Positions 17,750 through 27,354 of a DNA stretch of 64,000 nucleotides are shown here, piece after piece. The stretch comes from Filomicrobium insigne. GTDB lineage: Bacteria > Pseudomonadota > Alphaproteobacteria > Rhizobiales > Hyphomicrobiaceae. The notes beneath the pieces are model-generated. The model was not told the DNA's origin and made no database searches. It was given only the letters and a program-made list of their open reading frames with translations. The stretch is from the NCBI RefSeq assembly GCF_900104305.1, contig NZ_FNJC01000002.1, positions 62,001-126,000 on the forward strand, in the 5' to 3' direction. Every line of letters begins with the position of its first letter. The first letter of the stretch is position 1. The translations under genes and the position numbers were made by a program.

Positions 17750-20521
17750 ATGAACGTCGTCATCGTCGAATCCGCCGCCAAGGCGAAGACCATCAACAAG
17801 TACCTTGGGCCCAAGTTCAAGGTAATCGCCTCGTTTGGCCACGTGCGCGACCTGCCCTCGAAAGATGGATCTGTCGACCCCGACGCTGACTTTGCGATGA
17901 ACTGGGATATCGTCGACCCCAAGTCCAACAAGATCCTCAAAGAAATTACAGACGCCGTTAAGGGTGCCGACAAGCTGATCCTCGCAACCGACCCTGATCG
18001 CGAAGGCGAAGCGATCTCGTGGCACATCCTGCAAGTTCTCGAAAAGCGCCGCGCCTTGAAAAAGGACATGCATGTCGAGCGCGTGGCGTTCAACGCGGTC
18101 ACGAAACAAGCCATCCAGCAAGCACTCGCGCAGCCGCGACAGATCGACGAGCCGCTTGTCTCAGCTTACCTCGCCCGCCGCGCCCTCGACTACCTGGTCG
18201 GCTTTACACTGTCTCCCGTGTTGTGGCGCAAACTCCCGGGCGCTCGCTCCGCCGGACGCGTTCAGTCCGTAGCATTGCGCCTGGTCTGCAACCGGGAAGC
18301 CGAGATCGAAGCCTTTCGCAGCGACGAATATTGGACGATTGAAGCTGATCTTCTGACCGGCAAAAAGGAAGAATTCAGCGCACGTCTTGCGGCGATAAGC
18401 GGTACGACCCTTAAGAAACTCGACATCAAAGAAGAAGCGCAAGCTACAGCCATCAAGGCGGCCATCGAAGGTGGTCGCTTCAAGGTCGTATCCGTAGAAA
18501 AGAAGGCCACTCGCCGGAACCCCTACGCGCCCTTCACAACCTCAACACTGCAGATGGATGCGTCGCGTAAGCTCGGCTTTTCCGCCAAGCAAACAATGCA
18601 AATCGCGCAGCGCCTCTATGAAGGGGTCGATCTTGGCGAAGCTGGCCCCGTCGGCCTCATTACTTATATGCGAACCGATGGCGTCCAGATCGTCCCCGAA
18701 GCCGTCGCAACCATCCGGCGCGAAGTCGAGGGTGATTTCGGCAAGCGTTATCTCCCCCCATTTATTCGTGAATATAAATCCAAAGCGAAGAACGCCCAGG
18801 AAGCTCACGAAGCAATCCGTCCCACGGATGTCTCCCGCAAACCTGCGCAGGTCTCCCGCTATTTGGATAAGGACCAGGCACGCCTTTACGATCTTATCTG
18901 GAAGCGCGCCGTTGCCAGTCAGATGGCTTCAGCAGAACTGGAACAGACGGCCGCCCAGATCGAAGTAGCTGGCCGCGACGGCAAAACCTACACGCTTCGC
19001 GCCACGGGTTCTGTGATCGTCTTCGACGGCTTCCTCAAGCTCTATGAGGAAGGTCGAGACGAACGCCAGCATGCGACCAAGGGCAAAGATGATACGAGTG
19101 AGGAAGACGATACGGCCCGCTTGCCGGCTCTTGCCGAAGGCGATCCGCTGACCGACCGCAAGATCGACGCCAATCAGCACTTCACTCAGCCGCCACCGCG
19201 CTTCACCGAAGCAACGCTCGTCAAGCGCATGGAAGAACTCGGCATCGGCCGCCCCTCGACCTATGCCTCGACCCTCGCCGTCCTGCAGGAACGCGACTAC
19301 GTCACCACGGACAAGAAACGCCTCATCCCGCAAGACAAGGGCCGTCTCGTCACCGCGTTTCTTGAGAGCTTCTTCAAGCGTTACGTCGAGTATGATTTCA
19401 CGGCCGACCTGGAAGAGAAGCTCGATCTCATTTCCGACGACAAGCTCGAATGGAAAGACGTCTTGCGCGATTTCTGGAAGGATTTTACTGGCGCCGTCAA
19501 CGACATCAAGGACCTGCGCGTCTCCGAAGTCCTCGATGCGCTGAACGAAATTCTCGGCCCCCACGTGTTCCCGCCTCGTGAGGACAGCAGCGACCCACGT
19601 CAGTGTCCTGCGTGCGGCACTGGCCAATTGAGTCTCAAGATCTCCGGCAAGTATGGTGCCTTCATCGGTTGCGGCAACTATCCGGAATGCCGTTACACGC
19701 GGCAGCTGTCCCAGACAGACGATGGCGCTGGAGAAATGGCTCTGCCAGACGGCAAAGTCCTCGGTTTCGATCCGGAATCCGGTGACTCGATTTCTTTGCG
19801 CACGGGCCGTTTCGGACCCTACCTCCAGCTTGGCGAAGGCGCGGACGGTGAGAAACCCAAGCGGTCCAGCATCCCCAAAGGGGTCGACGCCGGCTCGATC
19901 GACCTTGAGCGTGCGATCCAGCTTCTATCTTTGCCACGTGAAGTTGGGCTCCATCCGGAAACCGGCAACCCGATTACGGCTGGGCTCGGACGCTATGGGC
20001 CGTTCGTGCTGCACGATGGAACCTACGCAAACCTGGAATCTATGGAGGACGTATTCTCCATCGGGCTCAACCGCGCCGTAACTTTGATCGCCGAAAAGCT
20101 TGCGGGAGGCGGAAAGGGTCGCTTCCAGCGCGCAAAACCTGCAGTCCTGAAAGAGCTCGGCGAACACCCGAGCGAAGGCGGCAAGGTCGAAGTGCTGTCG
20201 GGTCGCTACGGCCCTTACGTCAGCCACAACAAAATCAACGCCACCTTGCCCAAGGGCAAAGAACCTGAAAGCATTACGCTTGAAGAGGCTGTAACCCTAC
20301 TAGCGGAAAAAGCCGCCAAGGGAGGCAAAGCCAAAAAGCCTGCCAAAGCGAAAGCCGCAAAGAAAACGGCAGACGCCCCGAAGAAAGCCGCAGCCAAAAA
20401 GCCCGCCGTCACGAAGAAACCAGCAACCGCAGCAAAGACCAAAGCCGCTGCGAAAAAGTCGAAGGCGCCGGCTAAAGCCAAATCTAAGAAAGCCGCGTCG
20501 ACGGCAAGCGGCGACGCCTGA
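17750..20521 (+). CDS. topA: DNA topoisomerase I
   Basis: Type IA topoisomerase that relaxes negative supercoils. About 923 residues: TOPRIM domain at the start (MNVVIVESAAKAKTINKYLG; acidic DPDREGE at about residue 80), the strand-passage core with the active-site Tyr in GLITYMRTDG (about 305), a tetracysteine zinc element CPACGTG ... CGNYPEC (about 617-645), several C-terminal topoisomerase repeats (GRFGPYLQLGE, GRYGPFVLHDG, GRYGPYVSHN), and a 70-residue Lys/Ala-rich tail that should bind DNA non-specifically. The frame extends 37 codons upstream, but the conserved N-terminus begins at ATG 17750. rnr follows 17 bp downstream. Confidence 0.97.
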   Translation: MNVVIVESAAKAKTINKYLGPKFKVIASFGHVRDLPSKDGSVDPDADFAMNWDIVDPKSNKILKEITDAVKGADKLILATDPDREGEAISWHILQVLEKRRALKKDMHVERVAFNAVTKQAIQQALAQPRQIDEPLVSAYLARRALDYLVGFTLSPVLWRKLPGARSAGRVQSVALRLVCNREAEIEAFRSDEYWTIEADLLTGKKEEFSARLAAISGTTLKKLDIKEEAQATAIKAAIEGGRFKVVSVEKKATRRNPYAPFTTSTLQMDASRKLGFSAKQTMQIAQRLYEGVDLGEAGPVGLITYMRTDGVQIVPEAVATIRREVEGDFGKRYLPPFIREYKSKAKNAQEAHEAIRPTDVSRKPAQVSRYLDKDQARLYDLIWKRAVASQMASAELEQTAAQIEVAGRDGKTYTLRATGSVIVFDGFLKLYEEGRDERQHATKGKDDTSEEDDTARLPALAEGDPLTDRKIDANQHFTQPPPRFTEATLVKRMEELGIGRPSTYASTLAVLQERDYVTTDKKRLIPQDKGRLVTAFLESFFKRYVEYDFTADLEEKLDLISDDKLEWKDVLRDFWKDFTGAVNDIKDLRVSEVLDALNEILGPHVFPPREDSSDPRQCPACGTGQLSLKISGKYGAFIGCGNYPECRYTRQLSQTDDGAGEMALPDGKVLGFDPESGDSISLRTGRFGPYLQLGEGADGEKPKRSSIPKGVDAGSIDLERAIQLLSLPREVGLHPETGNPITAGLGRYGPFVLHDGTYANLESMEDVFSIGLNRAVTLIAEKLAGGGKGRFQRAKPAVLKELGEHPSEGGKVEVLSGRYGPYVSHNKINATLPKGKEPESITLEEAVTLLAEKAAKGGKAKKPAKAKAAKKTADAPKKAAAKKPAVTKKPATAAKTKAAAKKSKAPAKAKSKKAASTASGDA

Positions 20522-20538
20522 GCACTTGAGGAAACTGG

Positions 20539-22860
20539 GTGGCGCGCAAATCGCAGAAGTCTGACAAGAAGGCCTCACGCGGCAAGCCCGTGCGCCGTGG
20601 CTCCACCTTACCCGCGGGCCAGCTCCCCACGCGCGAAGAGATTTTGAAGTTCATCTCGGAAGCGCCTCAGAAAGTCGGCAAGCGCGAGATTTCGCGCGCC
20701 TTCGGGGTAAAGGGCGGCGCGCGTATTGAACTAAAACGGCTGCTTGAAGAAATGGCTCAGGAGGGGCTCATCTCAGGCAATCGTAAGGAACTCCGTCGTA
20801 AAGGCGGCCTGCCCCCCGTCACTGTTCTGGAAGTGACCGGTCGTGACGACGCCGGCGATCTCATCGCCCGTCCCACCGTCTGGAACGACGAAGACGGCCC
20901 GCGCCCCGATGTCTTGATCCTCACGCATGTCGAACGGGACAAGCAAACCGCCACGGAGCTTTCGATCGGCGACCGCGTCTTGGCGCGCATCAACCAATTG
21001 GAAGAAGAAGACGTCGAAGGCTTCCGCTTCGAGGCCGTGCCTCTCAAGCGACTGGCCCGTGAAAAGCGACGATTGCTCGGCGTTTTCCGAACCACCCATC
21101 GCGGCGGCACCATCCAACCGATCGACCGCAAAGCATTGCGCGAATGGCCGGTACAGCAGAGTGACATCGGAGACGCATCCGATGGGGACCTGGTCCGGTT
21201 CGATCTCATCCGCAAAAACCGCTTTGCCAATCCGCAGGCCACAGTTCTTGAGAGCCTCGGCAATCCCGATGACCAACGACAGATCAGCTTGATCGCGGTT
21301 CACGCTCACGGATTGCCTGATGACTTTCCTGAAGGCGTACTGACGGAAGCGGAAGACCTCGCGCCTCCCGATCTCAACGGCCGCGTCGACCTGACGGACA
21401 TTCCTCTGCTGACGATCGATCCGCCAGACGCGCGTGATCACGATGATGCCGTCCACGCGGTTCCGGATACCGATCCAAAGAATCCAGATGGATTCGTCGT
21501 CACCGTCGCTATCGCGGACGTGGCCCACTACATCCGTCCCGGCTCAAAACTCGATCGCGAAGCTCTCCTGCGCGGCAATTCGGTCTACTTCCCGGACCGC
21601 GTCGTACCGATGCTTCCGGAAAAAATCTCAAACGATCTATGCTCATTGCGCGAAGGCGAGGGCCGTCCCTGTCTCGCCGTACGCATGGTCTTCGACGCTC
21701 GTGGCGAAAAGAAAAGCCACACATTCATGCGTGCCATGATGCGGTCGGCAGCCAAGCTCTCATACCAGGAAGCTCAAGCGGCAATCGACGGCAAGCCTAG
21801 CGAAAAATGCGAGCCGTTGATGGAGACGGCGTTGAGACCCTTATGGGCAGCCTATGCCAAACTCTCAGCCGCAAGAGACCGCCGTGGTCCGCTCGAACTC
21901 GATTTGCCGGAACGAAAAATCCTCCTCGACCAACAGGGGCGAGTTGATCGCGTTGTTATACCGGAACGCCTGACCGCACACCGCCTCATCGAAGAGTTCA
22001 TGATCCAGGCAAACGTAGCCGCGGCCCAAGCGCTGGAAGAAAAGCGCTCGCCCGTCGTCTACCGAATTCACGAACCACCCTCAAAGGAGAAACTCAAAGC
22101 GCTGCGCGATTTCCTCAACAGCCTCGATCTGAAGTTGCCGCCTGAATCAGGATTAAAGCCGGCAGCTTTCAATCGCATCCTTGAAAGCGCCAAAGAGCTT
22201 CCGGTCCCGGATCTCGTGAACGAAGTCATTCTGAGGTCCCAGTCTCAAGCTGAATACAATCCGCTCAATGCTGGACACTTTGGCCTGAATCTGGCGCGCT
22301 ACGCACACTTCACGTCACCCATCCGCCGCTATGCGGACCTTCTCGTACACCGCGCGCTGATCACCGCATATCGGTTAGGGGCCGGCGGTTTCCCGGACGA
22401 AGAGCCCACCAAACTCGCGGCGATAGCGAAACAGATATCCGAGGCAGAGCGCCGCGCAATGGCCGCCGAGCGCGAAACGATCGACCGATTGATCGCAGCT
22501 CATCTCGCCGACCGCATCGGCGCGACATTTCAAGCGCGCATCTCGGGTGTCACCCGATCCGGCCTGTTCGTGCGCTTGCGCGATACCGGAGCCGACGGCT
22601 TCGTTCCAGCGTCCAGCCTCGATGGAGAGTTCTTCCACCACGTCGAGGAAGTTCACGCGATGATAGGCCAGAGGTCGGGCCGCTCCTATAGCCTCGGCGA
22701 TAATGTCGAAGTGAAGCTCGTCGAAGCGATTCCATCCGCCGGCGCATTACGCTTTGATATGATTTCCGAACCCAAAGAAACCCGTATTCGCCTCCCGAAG
22801 GGGTTCAAAGTTCGCCGCCAGCCGGGTCGCAACCGCCGATCACCCCGCCCGCGACGCTAA
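20539..22860 (+). CDS. rnr: Ribonuclease R
   Basis: An RNB-family 3'-5' exoribonuclease (773 residues) that degrades structured RNA. The N-terminus is basic and Lys-rich; a winged-helix-like segment (ILKFISEAPQKVGKREISRAFG) and cold-shock domains precede the RNB catalytic core, which has LLTIDPPDARDHDDAVHA (Asp cluster for magnesium, about residues 295-312), VAHYIRPGSKLDREALLRGNSVYFPDRVVPMLPE, and NLARYAHFTSPIRRYADLLVHR. An S1 domain follows (ATFQARISGVTRSGLFVRLRDTGADGFVPAS) and a basic tail ends the protein. The start is GTG 20539 with GAGGAA upstream, directly after topA, so the two are probably cotranscribed. Confidence 0.96.
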   Translation: MARKSQKSDKKASRGKPVRRGSTLPAGQLPTREEILKFISEAPQKVGKREISRAFGVKGGARIELKRLLEEMAQEGLISGNRKELRRKGGLPPVTVLEVTGRDDAGDLIARPTVWNDEDGPRPDVLILTHVERDKQTATELSIGDRVLARINQLEEEDVEGFRFEAVPLKRLAREKRRLLGVFRTTHRGGTIQPIDRKALREWPVQQSDIGDASDGDLVRFDLIRKNRFANPQATVLESLGNPDDQRQISLIAVHAHGLPDDFPEGVLTEAEDLAPPDLNGRVDLTDIPLLTIDPPDARDHDDAVHAVPDTDPKNPDGFVVTVAIADVAHYIRPGSKLDREALLRGNSVYFPDRVVPMLPEKISNDLCSLREGEGRPCLAVRMVFDARGEKKSHTFMRAMMRSAAKLSYQEAQAAIDGKPSEKCEPLMETALRPLWAAYAKLSAARDRRGPLELDLPERKILLDQQGRVDRVVIPERLTAHRLIEEFMIQANVAAAQALEEKRSPVVYRIHEPPSKEKLKALRDFLNSLDLKLPPESGLKPAAFNRILESAKELPVPDLVNEVILRSQSQAEYNPLNAGHFGLNLARYAHFTSPIRRYADLLVHRALITAYRLGAGGFPDEEPTKLAAIAKQISEAERRAMAAERETIDRLIAAHLADRIGATFQARISGVTRSGLFVRLRDTGADGFVPASSLDGEFFHHVEEVHAMIGQRSGRSYSLGDNVEVKLVEAIPSAGALRFDMISEPKETRIRLPKGFKVRRQPGRNRRSPRPRR

Positions 22861-22992
22861 ACACCACCTGGAAGCCCTTGTACCAGCCGCGTTAGCGTCC
22901 AAATGCGCATTGACCGGGCGGCTCTTCCTTGCCTACCCTATCGCAAATAAATCAACCTGCCGCACTAGGCTAGCCATGAGAGCAATGCCCAA

Positions 22993-23451
22993 ATGACCGT
23001 GCACATCGCATCTAACGACATCGCACCGCTCCCAGAACGATCGGTCGTCCAGGCCATGCGCCGCGGTTTCTCGCAGGCATGCCCCGCCTGCGGCACGGGA
23101 CGACAGTTCAAAAGCTATCTAAAAGTCGTGGATCAGTGCGACGCGTGTGGTGAGGAACTACACCATCAACGGGCGGATGATGCCCCGCCTTACTTCACGA
23201 TGATCATCGTGGGCCACATCATAGGTGCCGCGGTGTTGATGGTTGAAGATCTCTATGCTCCGCCCGTCTGGGTGCATACAGTTCTCTGGGGCCCGTTGAT
23301 CCTCGGAATGAGCCTATGGATGCTTCCGCGCATCAAGGGTGCTCTTATTGGCCTGCAATGGGCCTTCCGTATGCACGGCTTTGGTGGCACATCAGATGAG
23401 CCAGAGCCCGATCCAGCCGATGCAGTACACGCGCGTCAAAGCGTAGAGTGA
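22993..23451 (+). CDS. DUF983 membrane protein
   Basis: A 152-residue DUF983 protein. Residues 24-58 hold a zinc-ribbon-like pair, CPACGTG and CDACGEELHHQRADDAPPYFT; two membrane helices follow (about 62-82 and 90-108), and the C-terminus is acidic. The family is restricted mainly to alphaproteobacteria and some Bacteroidetes and its function is unknown. It sits in the conserved order rnr-DUF983-NUDIX-rpmG. A 132-bp gap separates it from rnr. Confidence 0.9.
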   Translation: MTVHIASNDIAPLPERSVVQAMRRGFSQACPACGTGRQFKSYLKVVDQCDACGEELHHQRADDAPPYFTMIIVGHIIGAAVLMVEDLYAPPVWVHTVLWGPLILGMSLWMLPRIKGALIGLQWAFRMHGFGGTSDEPEPDPADAVHARQSVE

Positions 23452-23582
23452 CATCGAATCCGTCTACAGTTCGCGTCAGTAGATACCCTGTCGGTTAAAC
23501 CACGACCGGCCGTCAGGCTCTACCCTGTAGGTGGCCGACGAGAACGCTCCGGCGCCAATCGGCGCCCCGGGGAACGCGCACC

Positions 23583-24323
23583 ATGACGAATCCGTCAATC
23601 AATAGCCCTGCACCGAGCAGTATGAGGCCCCGGGACGCGGCCACATTGATTGTCGTCGACCATACTGCTTCGCAGCCCCGCATTCTGATGGGGCGGCGTC
23701 ACCCCAATCAGATCTTTCTGCCCGACAAATATGTTTTTCCCGGTGGTCGCAGCGAAATAGCGGATCGCGCCATCCCCAGCGCAAGCGAACTGCACGAACG
23801 TGAGATCGCCAAGCTGCTCTACGACATGAAAGGCAACCCGAGCCCTCACAGAGCACGCGCCCTGGCGATGGCAGCTCTGCGGGAAACCTATGAAGAAACG
23901 GGACTCCTAATCGGAACCAATGAAACGTCCACTGAAGACATTGCGCTCCCCTCAACGGCAGATCCCATATGGCAAGCATTCTTCGCCGAAGGTGTTCAGC
24001 CAAGCTTATCGGCATTAACCTTTCTAGCCCGAGCGATTACGCCTCCCGGACGTCCCCGGCGTTACGACACTCGTTTTTTCTGGGTTGACGCCGCTCGCAT
24101 CGCCAAACAGTCCAGCCCGAAAGATGACGAATTGCGAGACCTCGGCTGGTTCACATTTGATGAACTCAGACAGCTCGACATACCCAACATAACCCGCGCC
24201 GTAGTCGAGGACCTCGCGGAACACCTAAGCGAAAACAACGACGCACGTGCGAATTGGGCGGTCCCCTACTACTACTTCAAATCCGGAACATTCGAGCGCA
24301 TCCTCGTGCGCGGATCATCTTGA
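23583..24323 (+). CDS. NUDIX hydrolase
   Basis: A 246-residue NUDIX-fold pyrophosphohydrolase. RDAATLIVVDH opens the fold; the catalytic helix reads ALAMAALRETYEETGLLIG (about residues 95-113), giving the REUxEExGU core. The Gly-Gly of the box (FPGGRSEIADR, about 54-64) is separated from it by about 30 residues, as in the NUDT7/NUDT19-like group that acts on CoA derivatives; the substrate here is not known. A second ATG at 23622 starts closer to the fold. A 6-bp GC-rich hairpin (23551-23566) lies just before the ribosome site GGGGA. Confidence 0.9.
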   Translation: MTNPSINSPAPSSMRPRDAATLIVVDHTASQPRILMGRRHPNQIFLPDKYVFPGGRSEIADRAIPSASELHEREIAKLLYDMKGNPSPHRARALAMAALRETYEETGLLIGTNETSTEDIALPSTADPIWQAFFAEGVQPSLSALTFLARAITPPGRPRRYDTRFFWVDAARIAKQSSPKDDELRDLGWFTFDELRQLDIPNITRAVVEDLAEHLSENNDARANWAVPYYYFKSGTFERILVRGSS

Positions 24324-24458
24324 TCCCGTCCAACAGACTACACGCCACCTTGACAGCACGTAACGCCCGAGTATGGTGCCGGGCTCATTCCAACACTCGC
24401 GAACCGCTTGGCAGGTGCAGCCCGGCGTCGACGCGCCCAAGCATCAGGCTCCCCGATT

Positions 24459-24626
24459 ATGGCAAAACCCGTCGTTCAAAAAATTAAGCTCCTGTCGACC
24501 GCGGGAACCGGCTTCTTCTACGTAACCAAGAAGAACCCGCGTAACCTCACCGAAAAAATGGTCTTCAAGAAGTATGACCCCGTCGTGCGTAAGCATGTCG
24601 AGTTCAGAGAAACAAAGATCAAGTAA
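24459..24626 (+). CDS. rpmG: 50S ribosomal protein L33
   Basis: L33 is a small protein of the large ribosomal subunit near the E site. The 55-residue product ([29 protein letters not shown]...) lacks the four zinc-binding cysteines, so it is the C-minus form. The frame opens 17 codons earlier, but L33 starts at ATG 24459. A hairpin begins four bases after the stop. Confidence 0.97.
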   Translation: MAKPVVQKIKLLSTAGTGFFYVTKKNPRNLTEKMVFKKYDPVVRKHVEFRETKIK

Positions 24627-24630
24627 GCGT

Positions 24631-24653
24631 CGTTTGAGCCGGTAACTCAAACG
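24631..24653 (+). terminator. Probable rpmG terminator hairpin
   Basis: CGTTTGAG and CTCAAACG form a perfect 8-bp stem with a seven-base loop, four bases past the rpmG stop. No clear T-run follows. Confidence 0.6.
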
Positions 24654-25367
24654 TGAGCTGAAACCCTGCCCTAGCGCCGAACAGACCTTACCCTAGCGCT
24701 AAGAAGTCGTTTCCAGCGAGTAGATTTAGGATTAGGCTGGACGCCCGGTCTGCAAAGATCGGTTGAGAGCACCGGTCGTCACTGGCTACCAAAAAGCGAT
24801 TTGTTAGGGGCTGAAGCCCGATATCAGATCGGCTGGGATCAGCGAGAGACGGTAGGAGCCAGGGTCCGCGACTGCTCGGCAGCGGGGTAAGATCCCGAGT
24901 TGATCACGAACCCTGGCCTGCTAACCAAGCTGGCGCCAAAGAGGGCGTCGGCACCTGCTTGGTATCGTAGTCGCCGGCCGCGGCCAACGAGGAGGCCACT
25001 CCAGCCGTGACGACGACCACTTTTCCCTCGCGTCACGGGAGATGCGGCGGCCCCGATACCGCGAGAGCTCAAATCACCGCTCGATATCGAGGCAGATGTT
25101 CAGACATCCCCACTTCGATGTTCAAAAAACGGTGAAAAAATATTGCTTCCCTAAGTCCCACGGCAATCTGACAGAACATTGTATACATTGCAAGTTAATG
25201 CTTGACAGTGGCCGTGTGCAGCTCCCCCTATCTGGCCAACCAATTCCGTCGGCATTTGGGCGACATCGGAAAATCCACCACGCAAAAATTCATCTGTCAT
25301 CTGCCAAAACTTGGAGAAACTATCTAGCACCGTTCCTAACGACATTATTGGAGATAGGAGAAAAGGG
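24654..25367. other. 714-bp gap rich in inverted repeats, no convincing gene
   Basis: No open frame here has a ribosome site and family signal. Instead there is a nine-base direct repeat CCCTAGCGC (24669-24677, 24691-24699) and a run of inverted repeats: CTACC/GGTAG (24786-24790, 24851-24855) enclosing three small hairpins, GCCAGGGT/ACCCTGGC (24857-24864, 24910-24917) enclosing CTCGG/CCGAG, ACCAAGC/GCTTGGT (24924-24930, 24957-24963) and CCGTGAC/GTCACGG (25005-25011, 25032-25038). Stems this short partly arise by chance in GC-rich DNA. It could hold an unrecognised structured RNA. I looked for RNase P RNA, tmRNA and SRP RNA signatures and did not see them. The last 280 bp are AT-richer and featureless. 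Confidence 0.3.
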
Positions 25368-26738
25368 TTAAGCCGCTGTAGATGCTATACGATTTCGGCC
25401 CCGGCGCTTGGCGGCATACAAGGCGTTATCGGCCCGTTTCAGAATACTTTCCGGAGTATCATTTTCCCCTTCCAGGGTCGCAATTCCGACGCTGGAGGTA
25501 ACCCGAATTCGCGTCCCCTGCGGCGTTTGAAAGGCTTCAGAGGCGATTCGCGTACGTATACGCTCCCCGATCTGATAAGCGCCGGAAAGGGGAGTATCTG
25601 GCATAATAAGTAGAAATTCTTCCCCACCCATCCGGCAAGCGAGGTCCGCGCCTCGCGTATTACGCCGTAGTCGCTCAGCGACGCTTTTCAGAACGAAATC
25701 GCCAACGTCATGCCCATAGGTGTCGTTTACGGCCTTGAAGTGATCGATATCGGTAATGAGAACCGAAAGTTCACGTCCCGTCCGCACGGCATCACACACC
25801 AGCGTAGCGAGATGGATTTCCATATAGCGCCGGTTATGCAATCCGGTCAGACCATCGGTGACAGCGAGCTCAAAGCTCTCCTCAATCTGGTCGCGCAAAA
25901 AATCACTATGCCGCTTGCGCTTAATTTGCGTCATCACGCGCGCAAGCAGCTCATGCTCTTCAACTGGGCGCATCAGATAATCATTGACGCCCATATCGAG
26001 CCCACGAAGTAGCCTGGCGTCACCACCATCTTCCAGTAGAATAATTATGGGCACGTGCCGTGTGCGCTCGAATGAACGAAGCTGCGAACAAAGCCGCAAC
26101 CCATCCGAACCTTGCAGGCTAAGACTGACCACCACGACGTCGAAGTCTTCGGCCCCAAGCCGAAGCAAAGCCGATTGCGGAAAGCGCTCCGTGGTGACCT
26201 CATGCAGTGGTTGCAGCGCCTCTGTCATGCGATGCCCCGAGCGCTCATGATCCTCCACCAAGAGGATACGGCCGCCGTCGTTTGAAAGAACACGCTGAAG
26301 GGCGGCGTGCTCAGTTGCGCCAAGCCGTCGCCCCGTCGTAACGCGCATCATCATTTCATCGTTGAGGGTCTTAAGCCGTGCTAGGTTCTTGACACGGGTA
26401 ATCAGCGCGATGTCATCGACTGGCTTGGTCAGAAAATCATCCGCGCCACACTCAAGCCCGATCAATCGGTCTGACGGCTGGTCAAGAGCCGTTACCATGA
26501 CAACCGGAATATGATGCGTCTTGGGATCAGTTTTAAGACGGCGACAAACCTCGAACCCATCGAGACCTGGCATCATGACGTCGAGCAATATGACGTCGAT
26601 CCGCTCACGCTCGCACAAGTCTAGGGCCTCTTGGCCGCTCGTCGCCGTGAGCACTTCAAAATACTCGGCACTTAGCCGCGCTTCGAGCAGCTTAACATTG
26701 GTAGCGATGTCATCTACGACCAGGACACGAGCTGTCAT
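25368..26738 (-). CDS. pleD: Diguanylate cyclase response regulator PleD
   Basis: A 456-residue REC-REC-GGDEF protein matching Caulobacter PleD in architecture. The first receiver has the phospho-acceptor Asp53 (ILLDVMMPGLDGFE) and Lys in TKPVDD. The second receiver (about 155-280) has Ser in place of the acceptor Asp (VVVVSLSLQGSDG), as expected for a dimerisation adaptor. The GGDEF domain carries DGLTGLHNRRYME, GGEEF (about 371) and an RxxD inhibitory site (RGAD) just before it, so product inhibition by c-di-GMP is expected. It makes c-di-GMP upon phosphorylation; in Caulobacter this controls the swarmer-to-stalked transition. It lies 41 bp after divK on the same strand, the usual operon. 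Confidence 0.96.
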   Translation of the reverse strand: MTARVLVVDDIATNVKLLEARLSAEYFEVLTATSGQEALDLCERERIDVILLDVMMPGLDGFEVCRRLKTDPKTHHIPVVMVTALDQPSDRLIGLECGADDFLTKPVDDIALITRVKNLARLKTLNDEMMMRVTTGRRLGATEHAALQRVLSNDGGRILLVEDHERSGHRMTEALQPLHEVTTERFPQSALLRLGAEDFDVVVVSLSLQGSDGLRLCSQLRSFERTRHVPIIILLEDGGDARLLRGLDMGVNDYLMRPVEEHELLARVMTQIKRKRHSDFLRDQIEESFELAVTDGLTGLHNRRYMEIHLATLVCDAVRTGRELSVLITDIDHFKAVNDTYGHDVGDFVLKSVAERLRRNTRGADLACRMGGEEFLLIMPDTPLSGAYQIGERIRTRIASEAFQTPQGTRIRVTSSVGIATLEGENDTPESILKRADNALYAAKRRGRNRIASTAA

Positions 26739-26779
26739 TGCGATATCCGCCTAGCGGCCGAACGCACGCACCGGCCCCA

Positions 26780-27151
26780 TCAAGCGGCTCCGGCAAATTG
26801 GCGCACAGTATCGAGAAAACTCATCACGGAAATCGGCTTCGAAATATAAGCCTCACATCCTCCCGAACGAATCCGCTCTTCATCCCCCTTCATCGCAAAC
26901 GCAGTAACGGCGACAACGGGAATGGAGTTGAGTTGCTCATCATCCTTGAGCCACCGCGTAACCTCAAGGCCGGACACTTCCGGGAGCTGAATGTCCATCA
27001 AAATCAAATCTGGCCGATGCTCGCGCGCCAACGCTAACGCATCGAGGCCGTTGCGCGTTTGAATCGTCAAATAGCCATGCGCATCAAGCAAATCGTGGAA
27101 GAGCTTCATATTCAGCTCATTGTCTTCCACGATAAGTACTTTCTTCGCCAT
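26780..27151 (-). CDS. divK: Single-domain response regulator DivK
   Basis: A 123-residue stand-alone receiver: [18 protein letters not shown], phospho-acceptor Asp53 ([13 protein letters not shown]), Thr in [14 protein letters not shown] and Lys in [11 protein letters not shown]. DivK relays phosphate status of DivJ/PleC-type kinases to DivL/CckA and so controls CtrA in alphaproteobacteria. AGGGG seven bases before ATG 27151 sets the start; the frame extends 21 codons further upstream without support. pleD follows on the same strand. Confidence 0.95.
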   Translation of the reverse strand: MAKKVLIVEDNELNMKLFHDLLDAHGYLTIQTRNGLDALALAREHRPDLILMDIQLPEVSGLEVTRWLKDDEQLNSIPVVAVTAFAMKGDEERIRSGGCEAYISKPISVMSFLDTVRQFAGAA

Positions 27152-27354
27152 TGGGAGCCCCTTCTGAGTCCGTTGGTCGCCCTCGACGTACATCAGCGTT
27201 TCCTGATAAGCCATAACCCAATGTTTGGCGAATGAGCCCCGTTTTGCACCGATTCGACGGAGCTGATCGGCTGGTCAGAGTGCCCCACCAGCAGTAACCA
27301 ACAGTTTAAGACAGCGAGCGCTCCATAAAATGAGTTAAGGCAAGGTAACCCGCC

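Noticed and set aside
20300-20520. Long minus-strand frames opposite the TopA tail
   Set aside because: They are shadows created by the repetitive Lys/Ala codons of the TopA tail.
24784-25040. RNase P RNA, tmRNA or SRP RNA
   Set aside because: The conserved core sequences of these RNAs are not present in the structured gap on either strand.
24839-25072. 77-codon minus-strand frame, with a possible signal peptide in another frame (about 24905-25020)
   Set aside because: The signal-peptide-like and following parts are in different frames and lack a proper start; the overlapping inverted repeats are a better description.
25151-25345. 64-codon minus-strand frame after pleD
   Set aside because: No ribosome site, no recognised family, and the rest of the gap is non-coding; possible but unsupported.
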